Below are positions 4,280 to 10,333 of a DNA stretch of 10,333 nucleotides, piece by piece. Source of the stretch: an uncultured Clostridia bacterium (GTDB lineage Bacteria; Bacillota; Clostridia; Oscillospirales; Ruminococcaceae); NCBI GenBank assembly GCA_947177545.1, contig CAMWVF010000018.1, positions 1 through 10,333 on the forward strand, written 5' to 3'. Made by a program: the position numbers and the translations under genes. How positions within the stretch are numbered: the stretch's first letter is position 1; each line of letters opens with the position of its first letter. Below the pieces are notes generated by a model, which was not told the origin of the DNA, did no database searches, and worked only from the letters and a program-made list of their open reading frames with translations.

Positions 4280-4389
4280 GCACTGCGCGTGCGGCGTTGT
4301 TCTACCCCGCAGTTAGGCAGCGGCAAGCCGTTATTGTGCTAAGCCCCTATCAAGTGGCAGGTAAGATGCAGCAATATTTATTATTTTTA
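4280..4389 (+). other. 3' untranslated region of gene C with ~82-nt extra segment
   Basis: Bases 4280-4299 match 7055-7074, downstream of gene F, at 18 of 20 positions; from 4390 the two regions match again (AAAGTAA, then a similar CACCCG terminator). Between these anchors gene C has 90 nt and gene F has 8. The extra piece contains the perfect hairpin CGGCAAGCCG (4321-4330) and is richer in GC than the flanks. It may be a small inserted element or an RNA domain lost after F. Confidence 0.6.
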
Positions 4390-4394
4390 AAAGT

Positions 4395-4429
4395 AAGCAC
4401 CCGTGAATTTTTCTCGGGTGCTTTTGTTT
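4395..4429 (+). terminator. Intrinsic terminator of the B-C operon
   Basis: AAGCACCCG (4395-4403) pairs with CGGGTGCTT (4415-4423) around an 11-base loop, followed by TTGTTT. Confidence 0.85.
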
Positions 4430-4488
4430 ATAGTGCATTTTCGCTATTTTAAACAAAAAAATTGCGAAATAATTATTCAAAAAAGAGG

Positions 4489-4517
4489 TTGTTAATTTTC
4501 AATAATAATGTTATAAT
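4489..4517 (+). promoter_or_regulatory. Promoter of surface protein D (D-E unit)
   Basis: TTGTTA (4489-4494) and TATAAT (4512-4517) are 17 bp apart. Transcription should start near 4524, about 49 nt before the ATG at 4573, which rules out the longer in-frame start at 4462. Confidence 0.7.
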
Positions 4518-4572
4518 TATATCACGAATAGTGGCGCAACAGCCATACAAAAAGAAATGGAGGAAACATCAA

Positions 4573-5304
4573 ATGAAGATTTCTAAGATTCTTACATCTA
4601 TCGCAGCAGCAGCTACCGTTGCTTCTATGATTGCTGTAAGCGCAAGCGCAACAAACTGGGCTAATGCCAGCTATGCTGACAATGACCCAAACACAGTAAA
4701 GGTTATTTCAACAGACGAAAACAAGGCTTCCTTTACAGCTACTGCTGACGGAACAACAGCCAAGCTCCGTGTGACTGTTGGCGACATTCTTGAAGAGGCT
4801 GACATTGCAAATGTAAAGTCTGCTTCATGGACTGTTAATTACGAGATTCCCGAGGGAACTGCTGTAGGCAACGGTGTCGGCGGCGGTACATACTTCGGTA
4901 TCAAGAATTCCACAGGCTACTGGATCAGTCCTGATTATGATGATGACGGAAATGCTTACTGGGGCAGCACAACATACTCGGCTACAGACGACGCTAAGTT
5001 CCTGCTTCCTACAGAGATTCTTGCTGCTGATTCCGAGTTGGTATTTATGGATTGGTCAAACCATGAGGCTATTACAGCTATGACTGTAAGCATCACAGAC
5101 CTCAAGTTCTTTGACGCTGACGGCAATGAGATCGCTCAGAAAGCTTACGAGGGTACATCTGCTCCCGCAGCTACAGAGACTCCCGCAGCGGATAATGGTG
5201 CAGCTACAACTTCCGCAACAACGGGTAATGCTACGGTTGCTTCTATTGCTGCTGTAATGGCTGTTGCAGGCGTTGCTGCGATCGCTGCAAAAAAGAGAAA
5301 GTAA
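4573..5304 (+). CDS. Surface protein D: secreted, sortase-type anchor, 243 aa
   Basis: The signal peptide is 26 residues (MKISKILTSI to VSASA, cleaved before TNWAN). The mature domain (about 27-190) is beta-rich and aromatic: ASWTVNYEIPEG, GGGTYFGIKNSTGYWISP, YWGSTTY, LVFMDWSNHEA and a closing ITDLKFFDADGNEIAQK. The end strand with FDADGNE is typical of beta-sandwich carbohydrate-binding modules, and exposed tryptophans/tyrosines would fit sugar stacking, but no CBM family is recognised. A short Ala/Thr linker (EGTSAPAATETPAADNGAAT) precedes SATTGN (214-219), a hydrophobic stretch and KKRK. GGAGG (4559-4563) lies 9 bases before the ATG. Gene E follows after 69 bases with no terminator between, so both are probably co-transcribed. 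Confidence 0.83.
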   Translation: MKISKILTSIAAAATVASMIAVSASATNWANASYADNDPNTVKVISTDENKASFTATADGTTAKLRVTVGDILEEADIANVKSASWTVNYEIPEGTAVGNGVGGGTYFGIKNSTGYWISPDYDDDGNAYWGSTTYSATDDAKFLLPTEILAADSELVFMDWSNHEAITAMTVSITDLKFFDADGNEIAQKAYEGTSAPAATETPAADNGAATTSATTGNATVASIAAVMAVAGVAAIAAKKRK

Positions 5305-5373
5305 TATTGTGCGGTATTTTCCGGGCAATTTATTACTAAATAAATTTTAAAAAAAATTTTGGAGGAATTTACA

Positions 5374-6171
5374 ATGAAACTTAAAAAGATTCTCGCTGCT
5401 GTTGCAGCAGCTGCTGTTGCGGTTTCCACAATGGCAGTAAGCGCATTCGCTATTAAGGATTATCCCGACGGATATACTGTTGACCTTATTGCTGAAGGTT
5501 ACGATGTAACCGCTATTGCTGGATTTACTGTTAAGATTTCTGGAGATATCGACAGCGGTACAGGCGGCGGCGCAGGCTTTAACAGTGCTACAACAGGTTG
5601 GGATTCTACCGAGTGGGGCAACGCTGATGCTGCTAAGGCTATTAACGCTTCTGATGGAGAGATTACAATTAAGAGAGATGCTCCTGTATTTATGGAGTCA
5701 GATGTTACAGATCCTGACAATCCATATGCACAGATTTGGGTTCAGCAGTGGTGGGGTTCTGATATAACTATTGATAGTTTGACTGTTTTTGATAAGGACG
5801 GTAATGAGCTTGCTAAGGGTGCTGTTGATTATACTCCTGCTGAAACAGAGGCTGAGGCTGCTGAAACAGAAGCGGCTCCTGAGGAAACAACAGAAGCTGC
5901 TCCCGAGGAGACAGAGGCTGCTCCTGTTGAGACAGAGGCTGAGGTTGAAGACGAGGACGTTGATGTTGATGCTGACGAGCCCGAAGAAGAGGCTGAAGAG
6001 CCTGAGGAAGAGGTTGCTCCTGTTGAGACAGAGGCTCCCGCTGTTGAGGAAGCTCCTGCTCCCGAGACAAATACAGCTCCTGCACAGACAGGTAACGTTG
6101 CTGTTGCTTCTATCGTTGCTGTAATGGCTGTTGCCGGCGCTGCTACTATTGTAGCTAAGAAAAGAAAGTAA
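5374..6171 (+). CDS. Surface protein E: beta-rich domain plus long Glu-rich stalk, 265 aa
   Basis: A 26-residue signal peptide (ends VSAFA) is followed by a domain of about 120 residues: FTVKISGDIDSGTGGGAGF, TTGWDSTEW, YAQIWVQQWWGSDITIDSL and FDKDGNELAKG. The many tryptophans and the terminal FDKDGNE strand parallel protein D and suggest a carbohydrate-binding module (inference). Residues about 153-235 form an extremely acidic stalk (repeats of APxET, then EDEDVDVDADEPEEE), much longer than in the other members. The sorting signal PAQTGN (236-241) precedes a hydrophobic segment and KKRK. The ATG at 5374 has GGAGG (5361-5365) 8 bases upstream. It is probably the second gene of the D-E unit, ended at 6189-6221. 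The stalk should span cell wall or hold calcium-like cations, but neither is shown. Confidence 0.83.
   Translation: MKLKKILAAVAAAAVAVSTMAVSAFAIKDYPDGYTVDLIAEGYDVTAIAGFTVKISGDIDSGTGGGAGFNSATTGWDSTEWGNADAAKAINASDGEITIKRDAPVFMESDVTDPDNPYAQIWVQQWWGSDITIDSLTVFDKDGNELAKGAVDYTPAETEAEAAETEAAPEETTEAAPEETEAAPVETEAEVEDEDVDVDADEPEEEAEEPEEEVAPVETEAPAVEEAPAPETNTAPAQTGNVAVASIVAVMAVAGAATIVAKKRK
5920..6036 (+). repeat. Repeated stalk-coding segments in gene E
   Basis: The 21 bases at 5920-5940 recur exactly at 6016-6036, both encoding APVETEA, and shorter GAGACAGAGGCT units occur around them. Such repeats allow stalk length to change by recombination. Confidence 0.7.
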
Positions 6172-6188
6172 TTTCTGATACTTATTAT

Positions 6189-6221
6189 TTAAAGGGATAC
6201 TTCGGTATCCCTTTAATTTTT
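6189..6221 (+). terminator. Intrinsic terminator of the D-E unit
   Basis: TTAAAGGGATAC (6189-6200) and its complement (6205-6216) close a TTCG tetraloop, followed by five T residues (6217-6221). Confidence 0.9.
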
Positions 6222-6268
6222 CTCTGTTATATACAAAAAACAATGAAATTTTTTATATAAAAATGGAG

Positions 6269-6297
6269 TTGCTAAATCTAAAATTAAATGGTATAAT
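6269..6297 (+). promoter_or_regulatory. Promoter of surface protein F
   Basis: TTGCTA (6269-6274) and TATAAT (6292-6297) have a 17-bp spacer, predicting a start near 6304. The leader contains a 5-bp hairpin (AGCGG 6312-6316 / CCGCT 6322-6326) upstream of the Shine-Dalgarno sequence at 6335-6339. Confidence 0.7.
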
Positions 6298-6348
6298 TAT
6301 ATTGTATAAAAAGCGGATAAACCGCTAATGAATTGGAGGAAATTTACA

Positions 6349-7053
6349 ATGAAGATTAAAAAGTTCGTAGCTGCTTTGGCAGCTGCTGCTATGGCTGTTT
6401 CCATGGTGGCTGTTAACGCTTTCGCTGCAACCGTTACACTCGATTCCGAGTATCCCGGCGGCTGGCAGGCAAGCAAGGGTATTCCAAAGGCTGAGTTTGA
6501 GGCTATCGGCGGCGATGTTAAGGTAGTTCTCACAGTTGAGACAAAGGAACCCCTCGTTGGCGAGCACAATCACCTTGCTAAGCCTATGAATATGTGTGTA
6601 AGCTGGGACGCTATCACAGCTAACCTCAAGAGCGACACAGCTATTGCTAAGGGTGACGGATTTATCGTTTTTGCTGACGGTCAGACATCTCTCGAATTTG
6701 TAGTTCCCGAGTCCGTATGGTCCGAGTTCAAGGGCTATGTTGACGCTGACGGCAACGAGGACGAGAGCGCAGGTCTCTACTTCCAGGTAAACGATGTTAT
6801 CATCAAGTCTGCTGATCTTTCCGCTGCTGATGCTCAGGGTGATTTTATGATCATCTCCGAGGACGAGGCTAAGAGCGTTATGGAGGGTACACTTACACGT
6901 GACGCTGCTCCCGCAGCACCTGTTGAAGATGCTCCCGCTGCTGATACAGCTCCCACAACTTCCGCTACAACAGGCAACGTTCCCGCTGCTGTTATGGTTT
7001 CCGTAATGGCTGTTGCAGGCGCTGCTGCTATCGCTTCCAAGAAGAGAAAGTAA
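6349..7053 (+). CDS. Surface protein F: secreted, sortase-type anchor, 234 aa
   Basis: The signal peptide is 26 residues (MKIKKFVAAL to VNAFA, before ATVTL). The mature domain (about 27-185) includes VKVVLTVETKEP, MNMCVSWDAI, GFIVFADGQTSLEFVVPESVW and GLYFQVNDVIIKSADLS, strand-like segments compatible with a beta-sandwich. It has a single cysteine. An Ala/Pro/Asp linker leads to SATTGN (205-210), a hydrophobic segment and KKRK. The last ~50 bases of coding sequence are nearly the same as in B and C, and the region after the stop resembles that after C, so this end was duplicated recently or is kept alike by recombination. The ATG at 6349 has GGAGG 9 bases before it; an in-frame ATG at 6328 lies before that site. 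It is transcribed alone, between the promoter at 6269 and the terminator at 7095. Ligand unknown. Confidence 0.84.
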   Translation: MKIKKFVAALAAAAMAVSMVAVNAFAATVTLDSEYPGGWQASKGIPKAEFEAIGGDVKVVLTVETKEPLVGEHNHLAKPMNMCVSWDAITANLKSDTAIAKGDGFIVFADGQTSLEFVVPESVWSEFKGYVDADGNEDESAGLYFQVNDVIIKSADLSAADAQGDFMIISEDEAKSVMEGTLTRDAAPAAPVEDAPAADTAPTTSATTGNVPAAVMVSVMAVAGAAAIASKKRK

Positions 7054-7094
7054 GGCACTGCGCGTACAGCGTTGGTTTACTCAAAGTAAAAATT

Positions 7095-7122
7095 ACACCC
7101 GTGAGTTTTCACGGGTGTTTTT
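7095..7122 (+). terminator. Intrinsic terminator of gene F
   Basis: ACACCCGTG (7095-7103) pairs with CACGGGTGT (7110-7118) around AGTTTT, followed by TTTT and more T-rich sequence. Confidence 0.9.
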
Positions 7123-7148
7123 ATTTTAATATGCTTTTTGTAATTAAT

Positions 7149-7182
7149 AAAAAGGACAGAGTAAAAATCCTCTGTCCTTTTT
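7149..7182. terminator. Bidirectional terminator between the array and the esterase
   Basis: A perfect 13-bp stem (7149-7161 with 7170-7182) has A-runs and T-runs at its base, so it works on both strands. It lies 20 bases after the stop codon of the minus-strand esterase gene and probably mainly ends that transcript. Confidence 0.85.
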
Positions 7183-7202
7183 AATGTATGATTTAATTAT
7201 GC

Positions 7203-8399
7203 TTAAATTCCGAGAAGACTTTTTATCTCCGCCGCAAGCTTATCAGAAGCCTTTTCATGAGTTGTTACAGAAGGGTGCCAGTCCGCGGAATAACCGTCGT
7301 CTGGAAGCTGTACGTCAAACTTCATTGCCGAAACATTGCTGTCCCCTGTCTGCTCGGTGTAGTTGTACACCGCAAGCTGAACATAATCGAAAAGCCTGTC
7401 CCCCATTACGCCGAGGGTGCAGAGGATTTTAGCGTCGGGGTTGTTCTCGCGTATTTTCTTGATAAACTCGACATATGCGTCGCAGTACTCCTGCTGCCGC
7501 TCGCTGTCGGTCTTTGTGTAGCTGTCGTCGTTTGTGCCGAGGTTGATAACAACAACATCGGGCTGACGCTTGCTGAAATCCCAGTCGATGTTTGCGGGGA
7601 CGAAGCTGCCGTTGCTTGCCCAGGAATATCCAAGCTTTGTGTAGAACTGGGGCACGGTCTGCGCCTCAACCTTTTTGTCGTTGGTATAGCCCGAAATAAT
7701 TCCGTAGCCGCTGAATGAAACCATGCTGTAGTCGGCATTAAGCTTTTCGGCAGTCCTGTAGGCGTACGCCTTTGTAACGTCCTCGGTTTTGGTGGAGAAG
7801 TTGTGATCCTTGTCCGGATCGTCAATGCCGTAGCCGCAGGTAATGGAGTCGCCGACAAATTCAATAAGCAGGTCTTTATTCGGCGTGGGAGCTATTTTTG
7901 AACCCGTGGCTCTTATCTCCTTGATACCGATAGTGGACATTGGAGACTCGGAAAGCTTAACGATAGAGATCACCGCAGTTTCGGGGGTATCGCTTTCAAA
8001 CACGTCGTAAACCTCCTGAATATTGTCCACCATGTCGTCAACAACGCGCTCGCCGTTTACGTATATTGCAACGCGCGCCTGATTGTCCGCAGCCGTGGGG
8101 GACATGGCGTTAGAGTCACCCGTGACTACAACGGAGCATTTTGTGCCGTTAAAGGTAAATTCCGCTCCCGATCCTGAAAGGGCGCAGTAAAGCTTTTCGC
8201 CGTCAAAATATGTACGCCCCAGAAGCTTTACATTTTCCTCTGTGAGCTGATATATCGTTTCGGTATTCATATCGTGTTCTTCCTCCGTTACTGTTGTTTC
8301 ATTTGCGGCAGAAGCATTGTCCGCCGAATCTGTGTTGTTCCCACAGGCTGTAAGGGTAAGCAGCAATGACGCTGCCGTTAATAATTTTGCTATTCTCAT
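7203..8399 (-). CDS. SGNH/GDSL acetylesterase lipoprotein, CE2-like, 398 aa
   Basis: The N-terminus is a lipoprotein signal with lipobox LTAC (Cys19), then a Ser/Thr/Glu linker to about 45. Residues about 52-165 (LLGRTYFDGEKLYCALSGSG, ending IGIKEIRATG) form the N-terminal jelly-roll typical of carbohydrate esterase family 2. The SGNH hydrolase domain follows: FVGDSITCGYG with Ser185, the NLGTND block (286-291) and DWHPS with His375 near the C-terminus. CE2 enzymes remove acetyl groups from xylan and other polysaccharides; here it should sit outside the cell on a lipid anchor. The start at 8399 has GGGAGG upstream (8406-8411), and a promoter lies at 8444-8472. It is convergent with the surface-protein array. 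Substrate is not determined by the sequence; a general GDSL esterase is the alternative. Confidence 0.88.
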   Translation of the reverse strand: MRIAKLLTAASLLLTLTACGNNTDSADNASAANETTVTEEEHDMNTETIYQLTEENVKLLGRTYFDGEKLYCALSGSGAEFTFNGTKCSVVVTGDSNAMSPTAADNQARVAIYVNGERVVDDMVDNIQEVYDVFESDTPETAVISIVKLSESPMSTIGIKEIRATGSKIAPTPNKDLLIEFVGDSITCGYGIDDPDKDHNFSTKTEDVTKAYAYRTAEKLNADYSMVSFSGYGIISGYTNDKKVEAQTVPQFYTKLGYSWASNGSFVPANIDWDFSKRQPDVVVINLGTNDDSYTKTDSERQQEYCDAYVEFIKKIRENNPDAKILCTLGVMGDRLFDYVQLAVYNYTEQTGDSNVSAMKFDVQLPDDGYSADWHPSVTTHEKASDKLAAEIKSLLGI

Positions 8400-8443
8400 A
8401 TAATTCCTCCCAAAAGTAAATTAGCATTATTAATTATAACATT

Positions 8444-8472
8444 AGTATAGCACATAGTTGTATATAAATCAA
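8444..8472 (-). promoter_or_regulatory. Promoter of the CE2-like esterase
   Basis: On the minus strand, TTGATT (8472-8467) and TATACT (8449-8444) are 17 bp apart, with an extended -10 (TGCTATACT). An alternative TATAAT at 8438-8433 lacks a -35. Confidence 0.6.
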
Positions 8473-8480
8473 GCCCTCCA

Positions 8481-8530
8481 AAACAGCGCGGCGGAAAATA
8501 TTCGGGCGTACTTTTCAGCAGCCGCTGTTT
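8481..8530. repeat. Imperfect inverted repeat between esterase and isomerase genes
   Basis: AAACAGC (8481-8487) and GGC (8490-8492) pair with GCC (8521-8523) and GCTGTTT (8524-8530), leaving a 2-base bulge. Read leftwards the stem is followed by only four T residues, so it is at best a weak terminator for the isomerase operon. Confidence 0.4.
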
Positions 8531-8634
8531 ATGCTGTCCCACCGCTTAAAAACTACTATCTCCGTTTCGCTGCCTTTTGGGGACAGTTGATTACCAAGGT
8601 AAATTTTGTCGTCCCGCCAGAAATTAACGTTCAT
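8515..8634 (-). CDS. Possible small ORF, 39 aa
   Basis: It begins MNVNFWRDDKIYLGNQLSPK and ends FKRWDSINSGC. Composition looks protein-like, but the only upstream purine-rich signal, GGGCGG, is weak and about 11 bases away, and I recognise no family. It follows the isomerase gene on the same strand. It could equally be a decayed gene end or chance. Confidence 0.25.
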   Translation of the reverse strand: MNVNFWRDDKIYLGNQLSPKGSETEIVVFKRWDSINSGC

Positions 8635-8676
8635 ACCGCAATTTTTCCGCCCATAAATATTTTCCTTTCGGAATTT

Positions 8677-9468
8677 TTACAAATTATTTTTTATGAGGAA
8701 GTCATTCAGTACCCTGCAATTTTCCGCCAAGTCCGCCGCGCCGTCATGGCTTCCCTTGTAAAGCTCGATTATGAGATTTCCTCCGTAGCTAACTCTTTTC
8801 AACTCCTTGAAAAGAGCGAGATTGTCGTACTCCCCGAAGCCGAATTTGAGACAATCCCCCGCATCGCCGAAGTCGGAAAAATGGACGTGCTTAATATTGT
8901 CCCCCAGCGCGCGGATCATCTCTATAGGGTCGCTGCCGCTGCGGTGGGACTGCTTTATATCTAGCACAAACGCCGCCTTGTCTCCCAAGGTGTTTTTCAT
9001 TTTTATAAGGAAGTTTATGTTCCCTGCCGTACAACGCACTACATTTTCCTGTACCACGCATATCCCGAACTGTCCCGCAGCTTCCTGCAATTTTAAATAC
9101 CGTTCAAAATATTTTTCGTCGGGGAAAGGGTTTTGCGGCTTGTTGCCGTGGAGTACGAAAAACCTCGCCCCGAATAAATTCATGTATTCAAAAAAACGCT
9201 TGTAATAGTCCAGCATATCGGTCACCCGCCGTTCGTATGCGGTGAAAAGCATCATCGGCTCTATGCCGCAGGTGTAGGGGTGCACCGAGACCACGTCAAT
9301 GCAGTATTCTCTTTGCACTGCCAGCATTTCCCCGCAGTACGGGTCGCTTAGCTCGCAGTGGGAATTAACAAAAATTTCAGCGGTTTTCACGCCGTTTTCT
9401 CCGAACTGCAAAAAAGCATTTTCAACCTCCAGCGGATATAAACAGGCTGTTGACAGTCCCGCTTTCAT
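8677..9468 (-). CDS. Sugar phosphate isomerase/epimerase-like TIM-barrel protein, 263 aa
   Basis: The sequence has the pattern of the xylose-isomerase-like TIM-barrel superfamily (AP endonuclease 2 family fold). Candidate metal and substrate residues fall at strand ends in order: E31 (TAEIF), H63 (SVHPY), H107 (VLHGN), E141 (VQENV), D170 and H175 (VLDIKQSH), H196 (KHVHFSDF) and E235 (IIELY). All usual ligands appear present, so an active, metal-dependent isomerase or epimerase is likely; the substrate cannot be read from the sequence. Length is typical. The ATG at 9468 is preceded at 8 bases by AAGGAG (9477-9482). The upstream membrane-protein gene ends 16 bases away, so the two are probably one operon. 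No signal peptide; cytoplasmic. Confidence 0.82.
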   Translation of the reverse strand: MKAGLSTACLYPLEVENAFLQFGENGVKTAEIFVNSHCELSDPYCGEMLAVQREYCIDVVSVHPYTCGIEPMMLFTAYERRVTDMLDYYKRFFEYMNLFGARFFVLHGNKPQNPFPDEKYFERYLKLQEAAGQFGICVVQENVVRCTAGNINFLIKMKNTLGDKAAFVLDIKQSHRSGSDPIEMIRALGDNIKHVHFSDFGDAGDCLKFGFGEYDNLALFKELKRVSYGGNLIIELYKGSHDGAADLAENCRVLNDFLIKNNL

Positions 9469-9484
9469 TCGGAAGTCTCCTTTC

Positions 9485-9955
9485 TCAAAGAATTTCTTTT
9501 TTATGGTTCAAGTGTATGCCTATGTGCCCTGTGCCGAGAATTATAACCGAAATTATCATAAAAATATTTCTGCCGTACACACCAAGCAGCAGGAACGCCG
9601 CCACGGGCAGCGTCGCCCCCGCAACGGGAATGCCCAAAAGACTGCGGTAAAAATCAGCCATGGTTTTTTCACTTTTAAAATATCTTATCCAATAAATCTC
9701 ATAGAGCACCATTAAAATACAAGCTGCTCCAAGCCAAAGCGACCAAATTGAAATTTTCCCGATATTAAAATCGGAAAAAATCAGCGCGCAGCATGTAACG
9801 AGGATTTCTCCGACACGCTCAAAAATTTGCAGAGCTTTGTTTTCGTTCGCCGCATAATTTTCGTAATCCTTCGGCTGATTTTTCGTCCATATCAGATTTG
9901 GTATCATCAGCATTGCTATAAATATCAACCCTGTGTATGAAAATCCCAAACTCAT
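9485..9955 (-). CDS. Conserved multi-pass membrane protein of unknown function, 156 aa
   Basis: Four membrane segments are visible at about residues 5-23, 48-62, 69-88 and 107-147; the last is long enough for two helices, giving four or five passes. Cytoplasmic-looking loops include NQPKDYENYAANENKAL and the conserved-looking WIRYFKSEKTMADFYRSLLG; the C-terminus is GHIGIHLNHKKE. The family looks like a conserved Firmicute hypothetical, but no named domain is recognised and no catalytic motif is evident, apart from a His-rich end. The start at 9955 has AAGGAG 6-7 bases upstream and overlaps the stop of the preceding 38-residue ORF by four bases (ATGA), indicating translational coupling. The isomerase-like gene follows after 16 bases. 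Confidence 0.8.
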   Translation of the reverse strand: MSLGFSYTGLIFIAMLMIPNLIWTKNQPKDYENYAANENKALQIFERVGEILVTCCALIFSDFNIGKISIWSLWLGAACILMVLYEIYWIRYFKSEKTMADFYRSLLGIPVAGATLPVAAFLLLGVYGRNIFMIISVIILGTGHIGIHLNHKKEIL

Positions 9956-10068
9956 AAATTTCTCCTTTTTAATTGGTGATTAGGATCAATATCCTCCTTT
10001 GACTTTTTTCTGCCTGCCGCAAGAAAAATCATGCCGATAATTGTCAATATAATTCCTGCTTTTTTCAT
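9952..10068 (-). CDS. Small single-pass membrane peptide, 38 aa
   Basis: The sequence starts MKKAGIILTIIGMIFLAAG, one hydrophobic helix, followed by a charged tail (RKKSKEDIDPNHQLKRRNL). Its stop codon overlaps the start of the 156-residue membrane protein gene in the arrangement ATGA, and its own start lies 22 bases after the upstream hydrolase gene, with AAAGGAAGAAG before it. This packing argues for a real gene. Possible roles are a small subunit or stabiliser of the neighbouring membrane protein, or a leader ORF that couples its translation; neither is shown. Confidence 0.65.
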   Translation of the reverse strand: MKKAGIILTIIGMIFLAAGRKKSKEDIDPNHQLKRRNL

Positions 10069-10090
10069 TTTTTATACTTCTTCCTTTACT

Positions 10091-10333
10091 CTAAAGCCAT
10101 ACCGCCCAACTTCCGAAATCGAACGTACCGCTGCCGTGGCAAAGCTTTCCCTCATTTTTCAGCTTTCTGAATTCATCCCGCATTTCTGTAATTATCCTGG
10201 GACGCACGTCCAAGGAATGGTGTGCGGGGAAAACCTTTTTTGCGGGCAGCTCCGCAATTTTTTCAAGAGAAGACAAATACGCCTCGGGGTCGGTGGAGGG
10301 GTAGTAGGCAAACAAGGTGTCAAGATAAACCAA
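10091..10333 (-). CDS. Metallo-beta-lactamase-fold hydrolase, C-terminal fragment (cut by window)
   Basis: About 80 C-terminal residues are visible; the gene continues beyond 10333. YLDTLFAYYPSTDPEAYLSSLEKI followed by KVFPAHHSL matches the distal part of this fold: the Asp before TLF is the likely metal-bridging Asp, and the His in PAHH the last zinc ligand. The N-terminal HxHxDH motif would lie outside the window, so activity cannot be judged. Members include glyoxalase II-like and lactonase-like hydrolases. It is the most upstream visible gene of the minus-strand group with the 38-residue peptide, the membrane protein and the isomerase. Confidence 0.75.
   Translation of the reverse strand: MVYLDTLFAYYPSTDPEAYLSSLEKIAELPAKKVFPAHHSLDVRPRIITEMRDEFRKLKNEGKLCHGSGTFDFGSWAVWL

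Noticed and set aside
4462-4572. 37-residue N-terminal extension of surface protein D
   Set aside because: It begins before the promoter at 4489-4517, and the internal ATG at 4573 has GGAGG and the family signal peptide.
5698-6243. Long minus-strand ORF (and Gln/Leu-rich frames) opposite gene E
   Set aside because: They are by-products of the repetitive Glu/Ala codons of the stalk; low-complexity products, no start signals.
8458-8964. 168-codon plus-strand ORF
   Set aside because: More than half is antisense to the isomerase-like gene, and there is no ribosome binding site or promoter. Only the part before 8677 remains unexplained.

Overview
The window looks like chromosomal DNA of an anaerobic gut Firmicute of the Ruminococcus/Oscillospiraceae type. 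The basis is GGAGG ribosome binding sites, Ala/Thr-rich secreted proteins with Glu/Pro/Thr linkers, a CE2-type acetylesterase lipoprotein, a two-subunit class I fumarase gene, and near-consensus TTGACA/TATAAT promoters. The genus is an inference; no rRNA or other marker gene is present.

Bases 1-1045 hold small regulatory units. A 58-residue ribbon-helix-helix repressor gene has a consensus promoter and a 12-bp direct repeat that looks like its operator. A roughly 75-nt minus-strand RNA, with its own promoter and terminator, converges on the 3' end of that gene. An 82-residue protein of unknown function follows. Next comes what I consider the main discovery: a compact locus organised like the pAD1 par (Fst) type I toxin-antitoxin system. 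An ~80-nt plus-strand RNA (about 764-843) and an ~200-nt minus-strand mRNA (about 1007-808) run towards one bidirectional terminator. The mRNA encodes a 34-residue hydrophobic peptide with a basic tail. Two pairs of direct repeats (766-777/942-953 and 788-806/958-975) make the small RNA complementary to the start codon, early codons and part of the Shine-Dalgarno sequence of the toxin mRNA.

Bases 1073-1915 encode the alpha subunit of a class I [4Fe-4S] fumarase without the usual adjacent beta-subunit gene.

Bases 2223-7053 hold six plus-strand genes for one family of surface proteins. Each has a 26-residue signal peptide and a 29-30 residue C-terminal sorting signal with an invariant TGN and no LPXTG. 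The middle differs in every member; five carry probable beta-sandwich domains and one is a short acidic Pro-rich stalk. They appear to form four transcription units (A; B-C; D-E; F), each ending in an intrinsic terminator. No sortase gene is in view.

Bases 7149-10333 are read from the minus strand. A CE2-like SGNH esterase lipoprotein has its own promoter and terminator. Upstream of it lies a probable operon, in order of transcription: the C-terminal end of a metallo-beta-lactamase-fold hydrolase (cut by the window edge), a 38-residue membrane peptide whose stop overlaps the next start, a 156-residue multi-pass membrane protein, and a TIM-barrel sugar phosphate isomerase/epimerase-like protein. 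The surface proteins plus the esterase suggest, by inference only, a role in binding and deacetylating plant or host glycans.
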